Shown: positions 8,384 through 16,123 of the stretch, in pieces | How positions within the stretch are numbered: the first letter of the stretch is position 1 | Layout of the letters: every line of letters begins with the position of its first letter | Assembly (NCBI GenBank): GCA_905236985.1 | Contig: CAJORF010000122.1 | Location: 1 to 33,894, forward strand | Length of the DNA: 33,894 nucleotides | Direction: 5' to 3' | From: an uncultured Bacteroidaceae bacterium | Lineage (GTDB): Bacteria; Bacteroidota; Bacteroidia; Bacteroidales; Bacteroidaceae | Translations under genes and position numbers: made by a program | Notes under the pieces: model-generated | Seen by the model: the letters and a program-made list of their open reading frames with translations, nothing else | What the model was told of the DNA's origin: nothing | Database searches by the model: none

Positions 8384-8389
8384 AGGAGA
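8384..8389 (+). promoter_or_regulatory. Shine-Dalgarno-like site of hsp20
   Basis: AGGAGA 8 nt before the ATG at 8398; such sites are uncommon elsewhere in this window. Confidence 0.6.
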
Positions 8390-8397
8390 TTAAAACT

Positions 8398-8817
8398 ATG
8401 TTACCAGTAATGTTTAAGAACAGTTGGTTCCCCACCGTCTTTGACGACTTCTTCGACACAGAAATTACAACTCACCGCACGGCCCCTGCCGTCAACGTGA
8501 AAGACAACGAAAACGCTTATATCATGGAGGTGGCTGCACCGGGTCTCAAGAAGGACTTCTGCCGCATCAGCATCAACGATGAGGGCAACCTCTGCATCGC
8601 CATCGAGAACAAGTTCGAACACAAGGAAGAGGACAAGAAGGAGCACTACCTCCGCCGTGAGTTCTCCTACACCAACTACCAGCAGGCCTACGCGCTGCCG
8701 AAGGATGTTGATCGCAACGGCATCGCAGCCAAGGTCGAAGATGGCGTGCTCACCATCACCCTGCCCAAGGTGAAGAAAGAGGAAACCAAGGTGTCCCGCA
8801 GCATCGACATCGCATAA
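8398..8817 (+). CDS. Hsp20 / alpha-crystallin small heat shock protein
   Basis: 139 aa. ATP-independent chaperone that binds unfolding proteins in the cytoplasm. N-terminal arm MLPVMFKNSWFPTVFDDFF, then the alpha-crystallin domain from about residue 33 (PAVNVKDNENAYIMEVAAPGLKKDF) to the conserved VEDGVLTITLPK near residue 117, and a short C-terminal extension with KVSRSIDIA carrying an I-x-I like motif. Length is normal. Single-gene unit, preceded by a three-unit iteron array and a Shine-Dalgarno-like site, and closed by a strong terminator. Confidence 0.95.
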   Translation: MLPVMFKNSWFPTVFDDFFDTEITTHRTAPAVNVKDNENAYIMEVAAPGLKKDFCRISINDEGNLCIAIENKFEHKEEDKKEHYLRREFSYTNYQQAYALPKDVDRNGIAAKVEDGVLTITLPKVKKEETKVSRSIDIA

Positions 8818-8853
8818 CGCTTTTATACATTAATCAGGGTCTTTCAGACCTTT

Positions 8854-8898
8854 AGAGACATTGACCACGTGATTGCTGGTCAATGTCTCTTTTTCTTC
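8854..8898 (+). terminator. Intrinsic terminator of hsp20
   Basis: Perfect 14-bp stem (8854-8867 with 8877-8890), 9-nt loop, followed by TTTTCTTCATTTTT. Confidence 0.9.
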
Positions 8899-9388
8899 AT
8901 TTTTATTGTCTCTTTGCGGCGTGAAAACGAGAGATAAGGTTATTTAGAGATATGATCAGAGGTAATAACTCATGATTTGCGATAAAAAGCGTGAAAACAT
9001 TGCAAAAATACGGATTTTATAAAGTTTGCTTTATAGGAAATACATAGATTTGTAAGCCAAACTTAATAAATTCGTATGATTCTTATTAATAATTTAGGCT
9101 CAGTCCGAAAAGTCAGTTGAATACTTTCTTACGTGAGTTCGGGATAATAAAAGTGCTATAAAAGATGGTAATTCTTATCCCGAACTCACGTATGGAATGG
9201 AGAAGGGTCTGGGGTATGATGCTATGTGATTCGGTGGGGGAGGGAACTTAAATTTCACATAAATCTGAACTTAAATTTTATTTTTTGGGAAACGAATAGC
9301 TGTATTCACATTATTACATATAGAAATGGTAGGAGTTGGGCTGAAAGGGGTGATTTGTGCGGATTATCATGATTATTTTTTGACTTTA
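8899..9388. other. Non-coding stretch without a recognisable gene
   Basis: A/T-rich. It holds a 7-bp hairpin (TATAAAG TTTG CTTTATA, 9018-9035), the 18-bp inverted repeat at 9130-9192 and a duplicated GAACTTAAATTT (9245 and 9266 regions). Only ORFs of under about 20 codons are seen, none credible. CTCAGTCCGAAAAGTC near 9099-9114 recalls an insertion sequence end but no partner end was found. Confidence 0.5.
9130..9192. repeat. 18-bp perfect inverted repeat
   Basis: Arms 9130-9147 and 9175-9192 are perfectly complementary (ACGTGAGTTCGGGATAA core), spacer 27 bp. No T-run follows either side, so it is not an ordinary intrinsic terminator. Confidence 0.85.
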
Positions 9389-9421
9389 TTTGGTCAGGTC
9401 AAGAAATTGCCGTATCTTCGC
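9389..9421 (+). promoter_or_regulatory. Promoter of tRNA-Arg
   Basis: TTTG (9389-9392), 20-bp spacer, TATCTTCGC (9413-9421), 14 nt before the mature tRNA 5' end. Good match to the Bacteroidales -33/-7 layout. Confidence 0.75.
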
Positions 9422-9435
9422 GGTCGAATTTCAGC

Positions 9436-9507
9436 GGCCCTGTAGTTCAACGGATAGAATAGAGGTTTCCTAAACCTTAGATAGGGGTTCGATTCCCCTC
9501 GGGGCTA
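9436..9507 (+). tRNA. tRNA-Arg (CCT)
   Basis: Full cloverleaf: acceptor GGCCCTG/CGGGGCT (with G-T and T-G pairs), D stem GTTC/GAAT, anticodon stem GAGGT/ACCTT with loop TTCCTAA giving anticodon CCT, T arm AGGGG-TTCGATT-CCCCT, discriminator A. CCA is not encoded. Reads the AGG codon. Confidence 0.95.
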
Positions 9508-9519
9508 CGCCCAATTTAC

Positions 9520-9564
9520 CATTTGACTCTTAGCTTTTTACAGGCCAAGAGTCAAATGTTTTTT
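9520..9564 (+). terminator. Terminator of tRNA-Arg
   Basis: Perfect 12-bp stem (9520-9531 with 9547-9558), 15-nt loop, then six T. Confidence 0.9.
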
Positions 9565-9584
9565 GTATGTAAGGAGTTGGGGCT

Positions 9585-10817
9585 TCAGGCTTCGTTCAGG
9601 AGGCTACGCGTCATGCGGCGCACAGGGAACCAGACAGCGAGGAGGCTGACAACCAGAACGGTGGCAAAGACCAGGAGGATGTCGGCGGCGCGGACGCTGA
9701 CGGGATAGGCATCAACGATGAACGAGCCCTCGCTCTGTCCGAGCTTGACGAAGCCGTACTGAATCTGCAACCAGCAGAGCAAGAGGCCAACGGCGATGCC
9801 GAGGATGGCACCGAAACCACTGATGAGCCAACCTTCGAGCAGGAAGATGCGCGAGAGCTGCTGGTCGTTGGCTCCGAGGGAACGCAGCGTCTGCACATCA
9901 TTGCGTTTGTCAATCATCAACATAGAGAGAGAACCTATGATGTTGAAGGAGGCCACGAGTAGGATGAAGGTGAGAAAGAGGTAGGCAATGAATTTCTCCA
10001 CCTGCATGATGCGGAAGGTGTCTTCCTGTTGCTCATAGCGATCTTGCACCAGGAAACGTTCGCCGAGGATGGCGCGGATGTCGGCCTTGGCACGACGGAG
10101 GTTGACATCGGGCTTCAGGCGCAGTTCGACGGCACTGACCATGCCTTGCTGGTCGAAGAGGCGACGGGCGAAGGCGATGGAGGTGATGATGTAGTTGGCA
10201 TCGTAGTGGTTTTGGTTGACGTTGAAGACAACGCCGGGGGAGTACAGCTCATCGCTGGTGAAGCTCTGCATGGGATTGGCCATATTGACACGCTCGCCAC
10301 GGCGGGGAGCATAGATGGGTAGCGCACCTTCGTAGGAGGTGCCGAGACCCAGTTGTGCGGCCAATCGAATACCCATCACGCCATATTCGAGGACATCAGC
10401 GTGGAGGATGAATTCGCCGTCGCCATATAGCAGTTGATCCAGGTCGGCTTGCTGCGCGAAGTTGTCATCAACGCCCTTGATAGTGATGACCCATTGCCGT
10501 TCGTTGCCTACGATGAGTGCTTGTTCCTCAAGTACTTCGGTATAGACCTCTATACCTTCGTAAGCGCGCAGAACGGTCAGTGCCGGGTCATCGGCAGCAA
10601 TGGTCTTGCCCTCAGCCAGCGTAACCTTCAGCTCAGGATCGAAGGCGGTGAAGAAGGAAGAGACCATATCGCGAAAGCCGTTGAACACCGAGAGCGTTAC
10701 CACCAAGGCGGCAGTGGCCAATGCCACCCCACAGAGGGAAATGCCGGAGATGATGTTGATGGTGTGGTGGCTCTTGCGCGAGAAGAGGTAGCGGCGGGCG
10801 ATGTAAAATGAAAACAT
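9585..10817 (-). CDS. LolC/LolE-type ABC transporter permease (FtsX fold)
   Basis: 410 aa inner-membrane protein. One N-terminal transmembrane helix (INIISGISLCGVALATAALV, about residues 20-42) follows the typical start FYIARRYLFSRKSHHTINIIS; a large periplasmic domain (about 45-265) and three C-terminal helices (about 275-300, 320-350, 375-400) form the FtsX domain (LTFILLVASFNIIGSLSMLMIDKRNDVQTLRSLG). This family releases lipoproteins to LolA or performs related mechanotransmission. No ATPase partner is adjacent. Last gene of the lrp-led operon, 15 nt after rbfA; its leader overlaps an A/T-rich junction repeat. Confidence 0.9.
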   Translation of the reverse strand: MFSFYIARRYLFSRKSHHTINIISGISLCGVALATAALVVTLSVFNGFRDMVSSFFTAFDPELKVTLAEGKTIAADDPALTVLRAYEGIEVYTEVLEEQALIVGNERQWVITIKGVDDNFAQQADLDQLLYGDGEFILHADVLEYGVMGIRLAAQLGLGTSYEGALPIYAPRRGERVNMANPMQSFTSDELYSPGVVFNVNQNHYDANYIITSIAFARRLFDQQGMVSAVELRLKPDVNLRRAKADIRAILGERFLVQDRYEQQEDTFRIMQVEKFIAYLFLTFILLVASFNIIGSLSMLMIDKRNDVQTLRSLGANDQQLSRIFLLEGWLISGFGAILGIAVGLLLCWLQIQYGFVKLGQSEGSFIVDAYPVSVRAADILLVFATVLVVSLLAVWFPVRRMTRSLLNEA

Positions 10818-10822
10818 TTTAT

Positions 10823-10846
10823 TTTCACTCTTTCACTTTTCATTTA
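10823..10846. repeat. A/T-rich junction repeat at rbfA/permease boundary
   Basis: On the minus strand the AAATGAAAAGTGAAAGAGTG units supply the last codons and stop of rbfA and the leader of the permease gene. Confidence 0.6.
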
Positions 10847-11171
10847 ATATTTTATCAATATTTTCTGCGTAGTCGAGGCTGTCATCAACGAAGAATCTGA
10901 GTTCGGGGATGATGCGGAGCTGGAAGCGCATACGCTGTCCGATCTCGTAGCGGATCTCGCGCACGTTGGCATTGATGTTGGCACAGATTTCCTCAGCACG
11001 TTCGCTTGGGAAGATGCTGAGGTAGGCGCGGCAGACGCTCATGTCAGGGCTGATGCGGCAGACGCTGACGCTGACAATGACGCCGCGTGTGGCCTGTGTC
11101 TGACGCTGGAAGATGTCGCTCAACTCCTTCTGAATCAAGCGTGCAATTTTATTTTGTCTTGTCGTTTCCAT
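10833..11171 (-). CDS. rbfA: 30S ribosome-binding factor A
   Basis: 112 aa, normal length. RbfA binds the immature 30S subunit near 16S helix 1 and helps late maturation and cold adaptation. Motifs: RQNKIARLIQKELSDIF at the N-terminus, the KH-like core VSVCRISPDMSVCRAYLSIFP, and RMRFQLRIIPELRFFVDDSLDYAENIDKIL at the C-terminus (shown in parts by LRFFVDDSLDYA). 6 nt after sufE. The final ILNEK and stop lie in a junction repeat. Confidence 0.95.
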   Translation of the reverse strand: METTRQNKIARLIQKELSDIFQRQTQATRGVIVSVSVCRISPDMSVCRAYLSIFPSERAEEICANINANVREIRYEIGQRMRFQLRIIPELRFFVDDSLDYAENIDKILNEK

Positions 11172-11177
11172 TCTTTT

Positions 11178-11684
11178 TCACTTGTCGTTTTTCAGTTTCT
11201 CGTTATAAACGAGTGCGTACATCTTCATCTGCTTGAGCATAGCGAGGAGACCGTTGCTGCGCGTGGGGGAGAGATGTTCGCGTAGCCCTATGCGTTCGAT
11301 GAAATAGAGGTCGGCATCGAGAATCTCCTGCGGCGTGTGGTCGCTGAGGACGCGGATGAGAAGGGTGACAATGCCCTTGACGATGAGCGCGTCGCTCTCG
11401 GCACGGAAATGCACGAGACCGTCGGGCGTGAGTTCGGCTGTGAGCCACACGCGGCTTTGACAGCCCTCGATGAGGTTCTGCTCAGTCTTGTCGGTGTCTG
11501 GCAGAGGCTGCTGTTCGCTGCCGAGGTCGATGAGGAGTTGGTAGCGATCCATCCAGTCGTCGAAGTCAGAGAACTCTTCGATCACGGAATCCTGAATTTC
11601 GTTGATGGAAGACCCACCCTCAACCCCTTCCGTAGAGGCGGGGAGCGGCTGGCGCGTCATATTTTGATTGTCGTTAAATTCCAT
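11178..11684 (-). CDS. SufE-family Fe-S cluster assembly sulfur acceptor
   Basis: 168 aa. SufE accepts persulfide sulfur from the cysteine desulfurase SufS. The invariant sulfur-acceptor Cys is present in IEGCQSRVW, after EEFSDFDDWMDRYQLLIDLG; the C-terminal helices (LSPTRSNGLLAMLKQMKMYAL) fit the family. Start at MEFNDNQ chosen since AAAAAGG lies just before it; an ATG at 11699 directly follows a ten-base homopolymer. Residues about 12-25 (PLPASTEGVEGGSS) are encoded by a copy of the GC-rich palindromic repeat and extend the N-terminus beyond the usual SufE. No SufS or SufBCD gene is adjacent. Confidence 0.9.
   Translation of the reverse strand: MEFNDNQNMTRQPLPASTEGVEGGSSINEIQDSVIEEFSDFDDWMDRYQLLIDLGSEQQPLPDTDKTEQNLIEGCQSRVWLTAELTPDGLVHFRAESDALIVKGIVTLLIRVLSDHTPQEILDADLYFIERIGLREHLSPTRSNGLLAMLKQMKMYALVYNEKLKNDK
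11611..11650. repeat. GC-rich palindromic repeat, copy 2, in sufE
   Basis: Begins GACCCACCC and continues through CCCCTTCC and GGCGGGG arms. It encodes PLPASTEGVEGGSS on the minus strand, in frame. Confidence 0.75.
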
Positions 11685-11700
11685 ATCCTTTTTATTCATT

Positions 11701-11710
11701 GGGGGGGGGG
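11701..11710. repeat. Ten-base poly(G)/poly(C) tract
   Basis: Ten G on the + strand (ten C on the transcribed strand) in the 12-nt gap between the M28 peptidase stop and the sufE start region. Candidate slippage site. Confidence 0.85.
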
Positions 11711-11711
11711 C

Positions 11712-12746
11712 TTAGTTATCGTTATATATCAATTGCAATAAAGTTTGTCCTACGGCGCGCAAGACTTCAGGGTCGATATTCTCAGGCGTGTCGTTGACGG
11801 TGTGCCATGTCGGACCAAAGCTGGAGTGTGGGTCGTCAACATTGGGGATGATGTCGATGGCGGGAATCCCCGCGATACGATTGACGGGTACGTGGTCATC
11901 GGTGACGTATCCGCTGTTGCGCAGGGGGAAATAGGTGCCGTAGCCGAGCTGGTCGGCCAAATGCCAGACCATATTGACCAGGGTCAGGCCGTAGTGTTTC
12001 GAATAACCCTCCATGAGGAAACGGCTGTCGCGACCGCCTACCATATCGAGGTTGATGGCGTAGCGGGCATGGTAGCCGGCAGCAAATGCCTGCTCTGCCC
12101 AGTACTTGGAGCCAAGACACCAGAAGCCCGTCTCCTCATCGCCTTCATCGGAACTCTCCTCTGCCCACTGAGGTGTGCCTTGGTCCTCCACGTCGAAGCA
12201 GACGAAGTCAACACCGTAGTTGAGACCCATGGCGTGGATGAGGCGGGCCATCTCCAACATCACGGCCACACCTGATGCACCATCGTTGGCTGCAATGACG
12301 GGCGTGCGGTGGTTGGCTGCATCGCGGTCGTTGTCGGCCCAGGCACGGCTGTCCCAGTGGGCAGTGATGAGGATGCGGTCGGGCGAATCGCCATTGAGAC
12401 GCGCCTGGATGTTGCGGCAAGGAAGTGGCTGACCGTCGTATCCCTTAAGGGTGGTGCGCTGTTCGATGACCTCAGCACCAAAGGATTGGAACTGAGCGAC
12501 GATCCAGTTGCCACATGCCTCATGAGCGGCAGAGCCAGGGACGCGGGCTCCGAAGTTGCACTGCGCTACGACGTATGCCATCGCTGAGTCGGCAACGAAA
12601 GTGGGCGCTGGCGCAATGGCTATGGTGTCGGCTGCGCTTGATGGCTTCGTCCTACCGGTGCAAGAGGAGAAAATGAGAAGTGAAAGAATGAAAAGTGAAA
12701 GATAATATATACTTTTTACTCTTCCTTTCCATTGTTTTTCAGGCAT
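11712..12746 (-). CDS. M28-family peptidase / glutaminyl cyclase-like lipoprotein
   Basis: 344 aa. Lipoprotein signal with hydrophobic core YYLSLFILSLLIFSSC, lipobox Cys followed by TGRTKPSS. The M28 fold is recognisable: ITAHWDSRAWADND, AANDGASGVAVMLEMA (zinc Asp), DFVCFDVEDQG (catalytic Glu and zinc-ligand acidic residue), and PTWHTVNDTPENID (zinc His). In detail it resembles bacterial glutaminyl-peptide cyclotransferase-like M28 proteins more than aminopeptidases, so cyclisation of N-terminal Gln and peptide cleavage are both possible. Start at MPEKQWKGR chosen; 12782 is an alternative. The signal core is encoded by an A/T-rich repeat (12668-12702). Lies in the lrp-led operon after the C26/M19 fusion. 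Confidence 0.88.
   Translation of the reverse strand: MPEKQWKGRVKSIYYLSLFILSLLIFSSCTGRTKPSSAADTIAIAPAPTFVADSAMAYVVAQCNFGARVPGSAAHEACGNWIVAQFQSFGAEVIEQRTTLKGYDGQPLPCRNIQARLNGDSPDRILITAHWDSRAWADNDRDAANHRTPVIAANDGASGVAVMLEMARLIHAMGLNYGVDFVCFDVEDQGTPQWAEESSDEGDEETGFWCLGSKYWAEQAFAAGYHARYAINLDMVGGRDSRFLMEGYSKHYGLTLVNMVWHLADQLGYGTYFPLRNSGYVTDDHVPVNRIAGIPAIDIIPNVDDPHSSFGPTWHTVNDTPENIDPEVLRAVGQTLLQLIYNDN
12668..12702. repeat. A/T-rich junction repeat forming a lipoprotein signal core
   Basis: Units of the AAAATGA, GTGAAAG and ATGAAAA type on the + strand; read on the minus strand they give LSLFILSLLIF of the M28 lipoprotein signal. Confidence 0.7.
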
Positions 12747-12790
12747 CCTCTCGTTACCTCTATTATTTATGATTGTTTGCATACGCTATT

Positions 12791-14566
12791 TTATTTCATT
12801 TTTCGCTTTTCACTCTTTTGCGTCTCTTCCATCACCCTGAGGAAATTCCCGCCCCAGATGAGGCGGAGGTCCGTTTCGCTGTAACGCTCACGCAGAAGGC
12901 GGCGGGTGAAGTTGATCAGCTCGGATGCTGAGGCGAGGCCGGGCACACCGCCGTCACCATCGAAGTCAGTGCCGATGCCCACGTGCTCGATGCCCGCTAC
13001 TTGGATCATGTGGTTGAGATGAGCCACGGCATCGAGGATGGTGGCTTCGCCATCCGTGCGTAGGAAACCGTTGTAGAAGGTGACCTGAACGACACCTCCA
13101 CGGGCTGCAAGAGCACGCAGCTGGTCATCGGTCAGGTTGCGGGGATGGTCGCATAGGGCACGCGCGGAGGAGTGGGAGCAGACGATGGGCGTCTGGCTGA
13201 TGTCCAAAGCGTCGTAGAAGCTACGCTCGCTGGCGTGAGAGAGATCCACCATGATTCCCAGACGGTTCATCTCTGCGATGACCTCTGTGCCAAAGGCTGA
13301 TATGCCCTCCAGGGCTTCGCCTTCACGTGGACGTGCCGAGCCGCAGATGTCATTATTGCCGTTATGGCAGAGGGTCATATAGACGATGCCGTGCTCCTCC
13401 TTGAAATGGCGCAAAAGGGAGAGGTCTTGCCCGATGGCATAGCCGTTCTCGATGCCGACCATGATGGCGTGCTGGCCTGCGGCCTTGAGACGGTAGAGGT
13501 CGGCAGGAGTACGGGCGAGGGAAACTCCCATCTCTTTGACGCGGGTGAGCTGGCTGTCAGCGTAGGCGGTGGCTGCAGCATTGCCCTCTGGCGTGCGAGG
13601 ACCTTGCGGAATGTAGGCGACCATGATGCTGGCGTCAAGTCCGCCCTCGGTCATCTTATGCAGATCCACAAGGATGCGAGGGTCGCGTTGGTCGAAGTGG
13701 ATGTTCTGGTTGAAGAACATCGGGGTGTCGCAATGGCTGTCGAGGGTCAGGACACGATTGTGGATGTGGCGCGCATTGCGGTAATTGGCAGCCTCTTCGT
13801 GCAGCCAACGGAAGAGGGGCATCATCGTCTCGTCACCAGCGAGGCAGAAACATTCGGGATGCCACTGCACGCCGAGGATGCTCTTGTACTCAGTGGATTC
13901 AACGGCTTCGATGATGCCGTCAGAGGAGCAGGCAGAGATGCGGAGGTGAGGCCCAGGCTCGCGGACGGCTTGATGATGGAAACTGTTGACAGCGAGCGTT
14001 GTGGTGCGCATGATGGAATGTAGGAGCGAGCCTTCGACGATGCTGACGGTGTGGGAGGCAACGGAGCGGTCGAGAGACTGGCTGTGCTTGAGCAGGGGGG
14101 AGGTGAAAGCGGACGAACCGTCTTTCGCTGACCCCGTGGCCAGATCCTGCCAAATGGAGCCGTCGAGTGCGGCGGCAAGGAGCTGGATGCCACGGCAGAT
14201 GCCGAGGATGGGAATCTGGCGGTCGAAGGCCAGGCGGATGAGCAGGAGCTCAAAGAGATCGCGGCGCGGGTTAATGCTGCCAAGGGCGGGGATGGGCTCT
14301 TCGTTGAGGTAGAGCGGATTGAGGTCAGCACCGCCTGAGAGGAGCAGGCCGTCGATGCTGTCGAGCATCGTAACGAGGGCGTCCCGATCGGTGGTCGGAG
14401 GCAGGATGACTGGTGTGGCACCTGCACGGATCACGCTCTCGAAATAGCCTTCAGCCAGCTCGCAGCCCTTGTCGCCAAAGTTGCCCGTGATGCCAATCAC
14501 GGGAGTGTGACGGCTCCCGGGGAAGGAGTCGTGGAAGGCATCGTATGTGGATTTCCAGTTGAACAT
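12791..14566 (-). CDS. Fusion of C26 glutamine-amidotransferase-like hydrolase and M19 membrane-type dipeptidase
   Basis: 591 aa, no signal peptide, so cytoplasmic. Domain 1 (about 20-260) is a class I amidotransferase-like hydrolase of the gamma-glutamyl hydrolase/PuuD type: nucleophile Cys124 in GICRG, His236 and Glu238 in QWHPE. Domain 2 (about 270-580) is a renal-dipeptidase-like M19 peptidase with the metal residues His278-x-Asp280 (HCD), Glu373 (GIENG), His444 (DLSHAS), His465 (CSHSS), and TDFDGDGG. The combination suggests sequential attack on a gamma-glutamyl or isopeptide-containing small peptide, then on the released dipeptide; this is inference. Starts 3 nt after the Lrp-family gene. 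The last residues (KSEKRKMK) are encoded by a junction repeat. Confidence 0.9.
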   Translation of the reverse strand: MFNWKSTYDAFHDSFPGSRHTPVIGITGNFGDKGCELAEGYFESVIRAGATPVILPPTTDRDALVTMLDSIDGLLLSGGADLNPLYLNEEPIPALGSINPRRDLFELLLIRLAFDRQIPILGICRGIQLLAAALDGSIWQDLATGSAKDGSSAFTSPLLKHSQSLDRSVASHTVSIVEGSLLHSIMRTTTLAVNSFHHQAVREPGPHLRISACSSDGIIEAVESTEYKSILGVQWHPECFCLAGDETMMPLFRWLHEEAANYRNARHIHNRVLTLDSHCDTPMFFNQNIHFDQRDPRILVDLHKMTEGGLDASIMVAYIPQGPRTPEGNAAATAYADSQLTRVKEMGVSLARTPADLYRLKAAGQHAIMVGIENGYAIGQDLSLLRHFKEEHGIVYMTLCHNGNNDICGSARPREGEALEGISAFGTEVIAEMNRLGIMVDLSHASERSFYDALDISQTPIVCSHSSARALCDHPRNLTDDQLRALAARGGVVQVTFYNGFLRTDGEATILDAVAHLNHMIQVAGIEHVGIGTDFDGDGGVPGLASASELINFTRRLLRERYSETDLRLIWGGNFLRVMEETQKSEKRKMK

Positions 14567-14569
14567 TCC

Positions 14570-15103
14570 TTAATCTTCGGCGGTGTCGGAGGTAAGGCCT
14601 GCCTTCTTGGCGGTGAGGGCTTTGATGGCAGCGACATCGTTCTCAGAGAGCCCGATGGGCACTTCTTTCTTGATACTTTGTTTAAGCGAGATCAAGGTCT
14701 CGGTGGAGATGACGCCCTCGATCTCCTGTAGGCGGTTGTTGAGGAGCTCCATGAGGTGAGCATTGTCGCGGGCGTAGAGTTTGACGAGCATCGTGTAGGG
14801 ACCCGTTGTGAAATGACATTCCACTATCTCAGGAATTTTCTCAAATTCGCCTACCACGCGTTTGTACATCGATCCGCGTTCGAGGGTGATACCGACGTAG
14901 GTGCAGGTGTTGTAGCCGAGCGTCACGGGGTTGACGTAGTAGCCAGAACCCACGATGACCCCTATGTCAACGAGGCGCTGCACACGCTGGTGAATAGCTG
15001 CTCGTGAGACGCCACATTCTGCTGCCACATCTTTAAAAGGAATACGCGCGTTTCGCGTGATGATCTCGAGAATTTTCTTGTCGAGACTGTCTATTTTTTC
15101 CAT
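14570..15103 (-). CDS. Lrp/AsnC-family transcriptional regulator
   Basis: 177 aa. N-terminal winged HTH (IPFKDVAAECGVSRAAIHQRVQRL, about residues 22-46) preceded by LDKKILEIITRNAR, and a C-terminal RAM ligand-binding domain (TTGPYTMLVKLYARDNAHLMELL). A tail of about 25 residues (PIGLSENDVAAIKALTAKKAG) is longer than in basic Lrp. Family members sense amino acids and control amino acid or peptide metabolism. First gene of the operon with two peptidases, so local control of peptide use is plausible. Confidence 0.92.
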   Translation of the reverse strand: MEKIDSLDKKILEIITRNARIPFKDVAAECGVSRAAIHQRVQRLVDIGVIVGSGYYVNPVTLGYNTCTYVGITLERGSMYKRVVGEFEKIPEIVECHFTTGPYTMLVKLYARDNAHLMELLNNRLQEIEGVISTETLISLKQSIKKEVPIGLSENDVAAIKALTAKKAGLTSDTAED

Positions 15104-15132
15104 GTTAGATTTGTTTTAATGTCTATTTGTTC

Positions 15133-15163
15133 GCAAAAGTAAGAAAAAAGTCTCGATTGGCAA
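15133..15163 (-). promoter_or_regulatory. Promoter of the lrp-led operon
   Basis: TTG (15161-15163), 19-bp spacer, TACTTTTGC (15133-15141) on the minus strand, 29 nt before the ATG at 15103. Confidence 0.75.
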
Positions 15164-15175
15164 GCCTTTTTATCG

Positions 15176-15214
15176 AAAAAAAGACACCAAAAGCATTTTT
15201 TGGTGTCTTTTTGT
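15176..15214 (-). terminator. Terminator of the FKBP operon
   Basis: Stem AAAGACACCAAAA/TTTTGGTGTCTTT with a loop of about 5 nt and T-runs on both strands, so it can act in both directions; on the minus strand it follows the last FKBP gene. Confidence 0.85.
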
Positions 15215-15229
15215 AGTTTTTAAGCTTGT

Positions 15230-16120
15230 TTACTCAACAATATCCAGCAGCTCAACTGTAAAGATAAGCATGGAGAGGGGAGGAATCTTACCCGCCTCGC
15301 GCGTGCCGTAGGCCAGCTGCTGAGGGATATAGAGTTCCCACTTGGAGCCCACGGGCATCATCGTCAGTGCCTCTGTCCAGCCCTTGATGACCTGATTGCA
15401 GGCGAAGGTAGCTGGCTGGTTGCGCTTGTAGGAGCTATCGAAGACGGTGCCGTCAATGAGACGTCCCTCGTAGTTGACCTTCACCTTCTGTGTTGCCGTG
15501 GGTACGGCACCTGTTCCAGCGGTGAGGATTTTGTATTGGAGGCCGCTCGGTGTGGTGACAACGCTGTCCTTCTTGGCGTTAGCCTTGAGGAACTCCTCGC
15601 CCTCGATGCGGTTCTTGCCATACTTGGCTTCCATCTTGACGCCGTTGTAGTAGTCAAGCTGCTTGGTAGAAATGGCTTGAGCGCTGTCGCTGGTGAGGGT
15701 CGCATTGCCAGCGATGGCAGCGCGGAAGCCCTGAATGAAACGTTCCTTGTTGAGCAAATCGACGCTGTCGTTGATTTGACGGTTGACCTGATTGACGATT
15801 TGGTTCTCCACCTGCTGGCGGATCTCCTTGCCAGCGGTATATGCCTTCATCTGCTTGGTCTGCTCGTCGATGGTAGGATCGTCGAAGCCGCTAAGGAAAT
15901 AGCTGACGTAGGTCGTATCGACGCCAAGGCGTTGAACGAGGTAGTTCATCAGGCCATTGGTCTGTGCGATGCCATAGGCATAGCTGAACACGTCCATGCT
16001 GACGGTGTCCACCTTCACGACCTCTTCCGCCTTCTTGCTTTTCTTCACCTTCTTGGCTGCGCTGGCGTTGACGCAAATGAGCAGTCCGAGGGCGATGGCA
16101 AAAAACTGAACTGATTTCAT
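15230..16120 (-). CDS. Periplasmic FKBP-type peptidyl-prolyl isomerase
   Basis: 296 aa. Sec signal [21 protein letters not shown], then a Lys-rich linker, an N-terminal FKBP dimerisation-type helical domain (about 40-190, [21 protein letters not shown]), and the catalytic FKBP domain (about 195-296: [47 protein letters not shown]). Folds exported proteins by isomerising Xaa-Pro bonds. Third gene of a three-FKBP operon, 3 nt after the lipoprotein paralogue. Shares a four-part helical arrangement with that paralogue, but the two sequences have clearly diverged. Confidence 0.93.
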   Translation of the reverse strand: MKSVQFFAIALGLLICVNASAAKKVKKSKKAEEVVKVDTVSMDVFSYAYGIAQTNGLMNYLVQRLGVDTTYVSYFLSGFDDPTIDEQTKQMKAYTAGKEIRQQVENQIVNQVNRQINDSVDLLNKERFIQGFRAAIAGNATLTSDSAQAISTKQLDYYNGVKMEAKYGKNRIEGEEFLKANAKKDSVVTTPSGLQYKILTAGTGAVPTATQKVKVNYEGRLIDGTVFDSSYKRNQPATFACNQVIKGWTEALTMMPVGSKWELYIPQQLAYGTREAGKIPPLSMLIFTVELLDIVE

Positions 16121-16123
16121 TGC

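Noticed and set aside
9099..9114. Insertion-sequence-end-like sequence
   Set aside because: No partner inverted repeat, transposase remnant or target duplication could be found by eye.
9130..9192. CRISPR repeats or phage attachment site next to the tRNA
   Set aside because: Only one inverted pair exists with no direct repeat array, and no copy of the tRNA 3' end is duplicated nearby.
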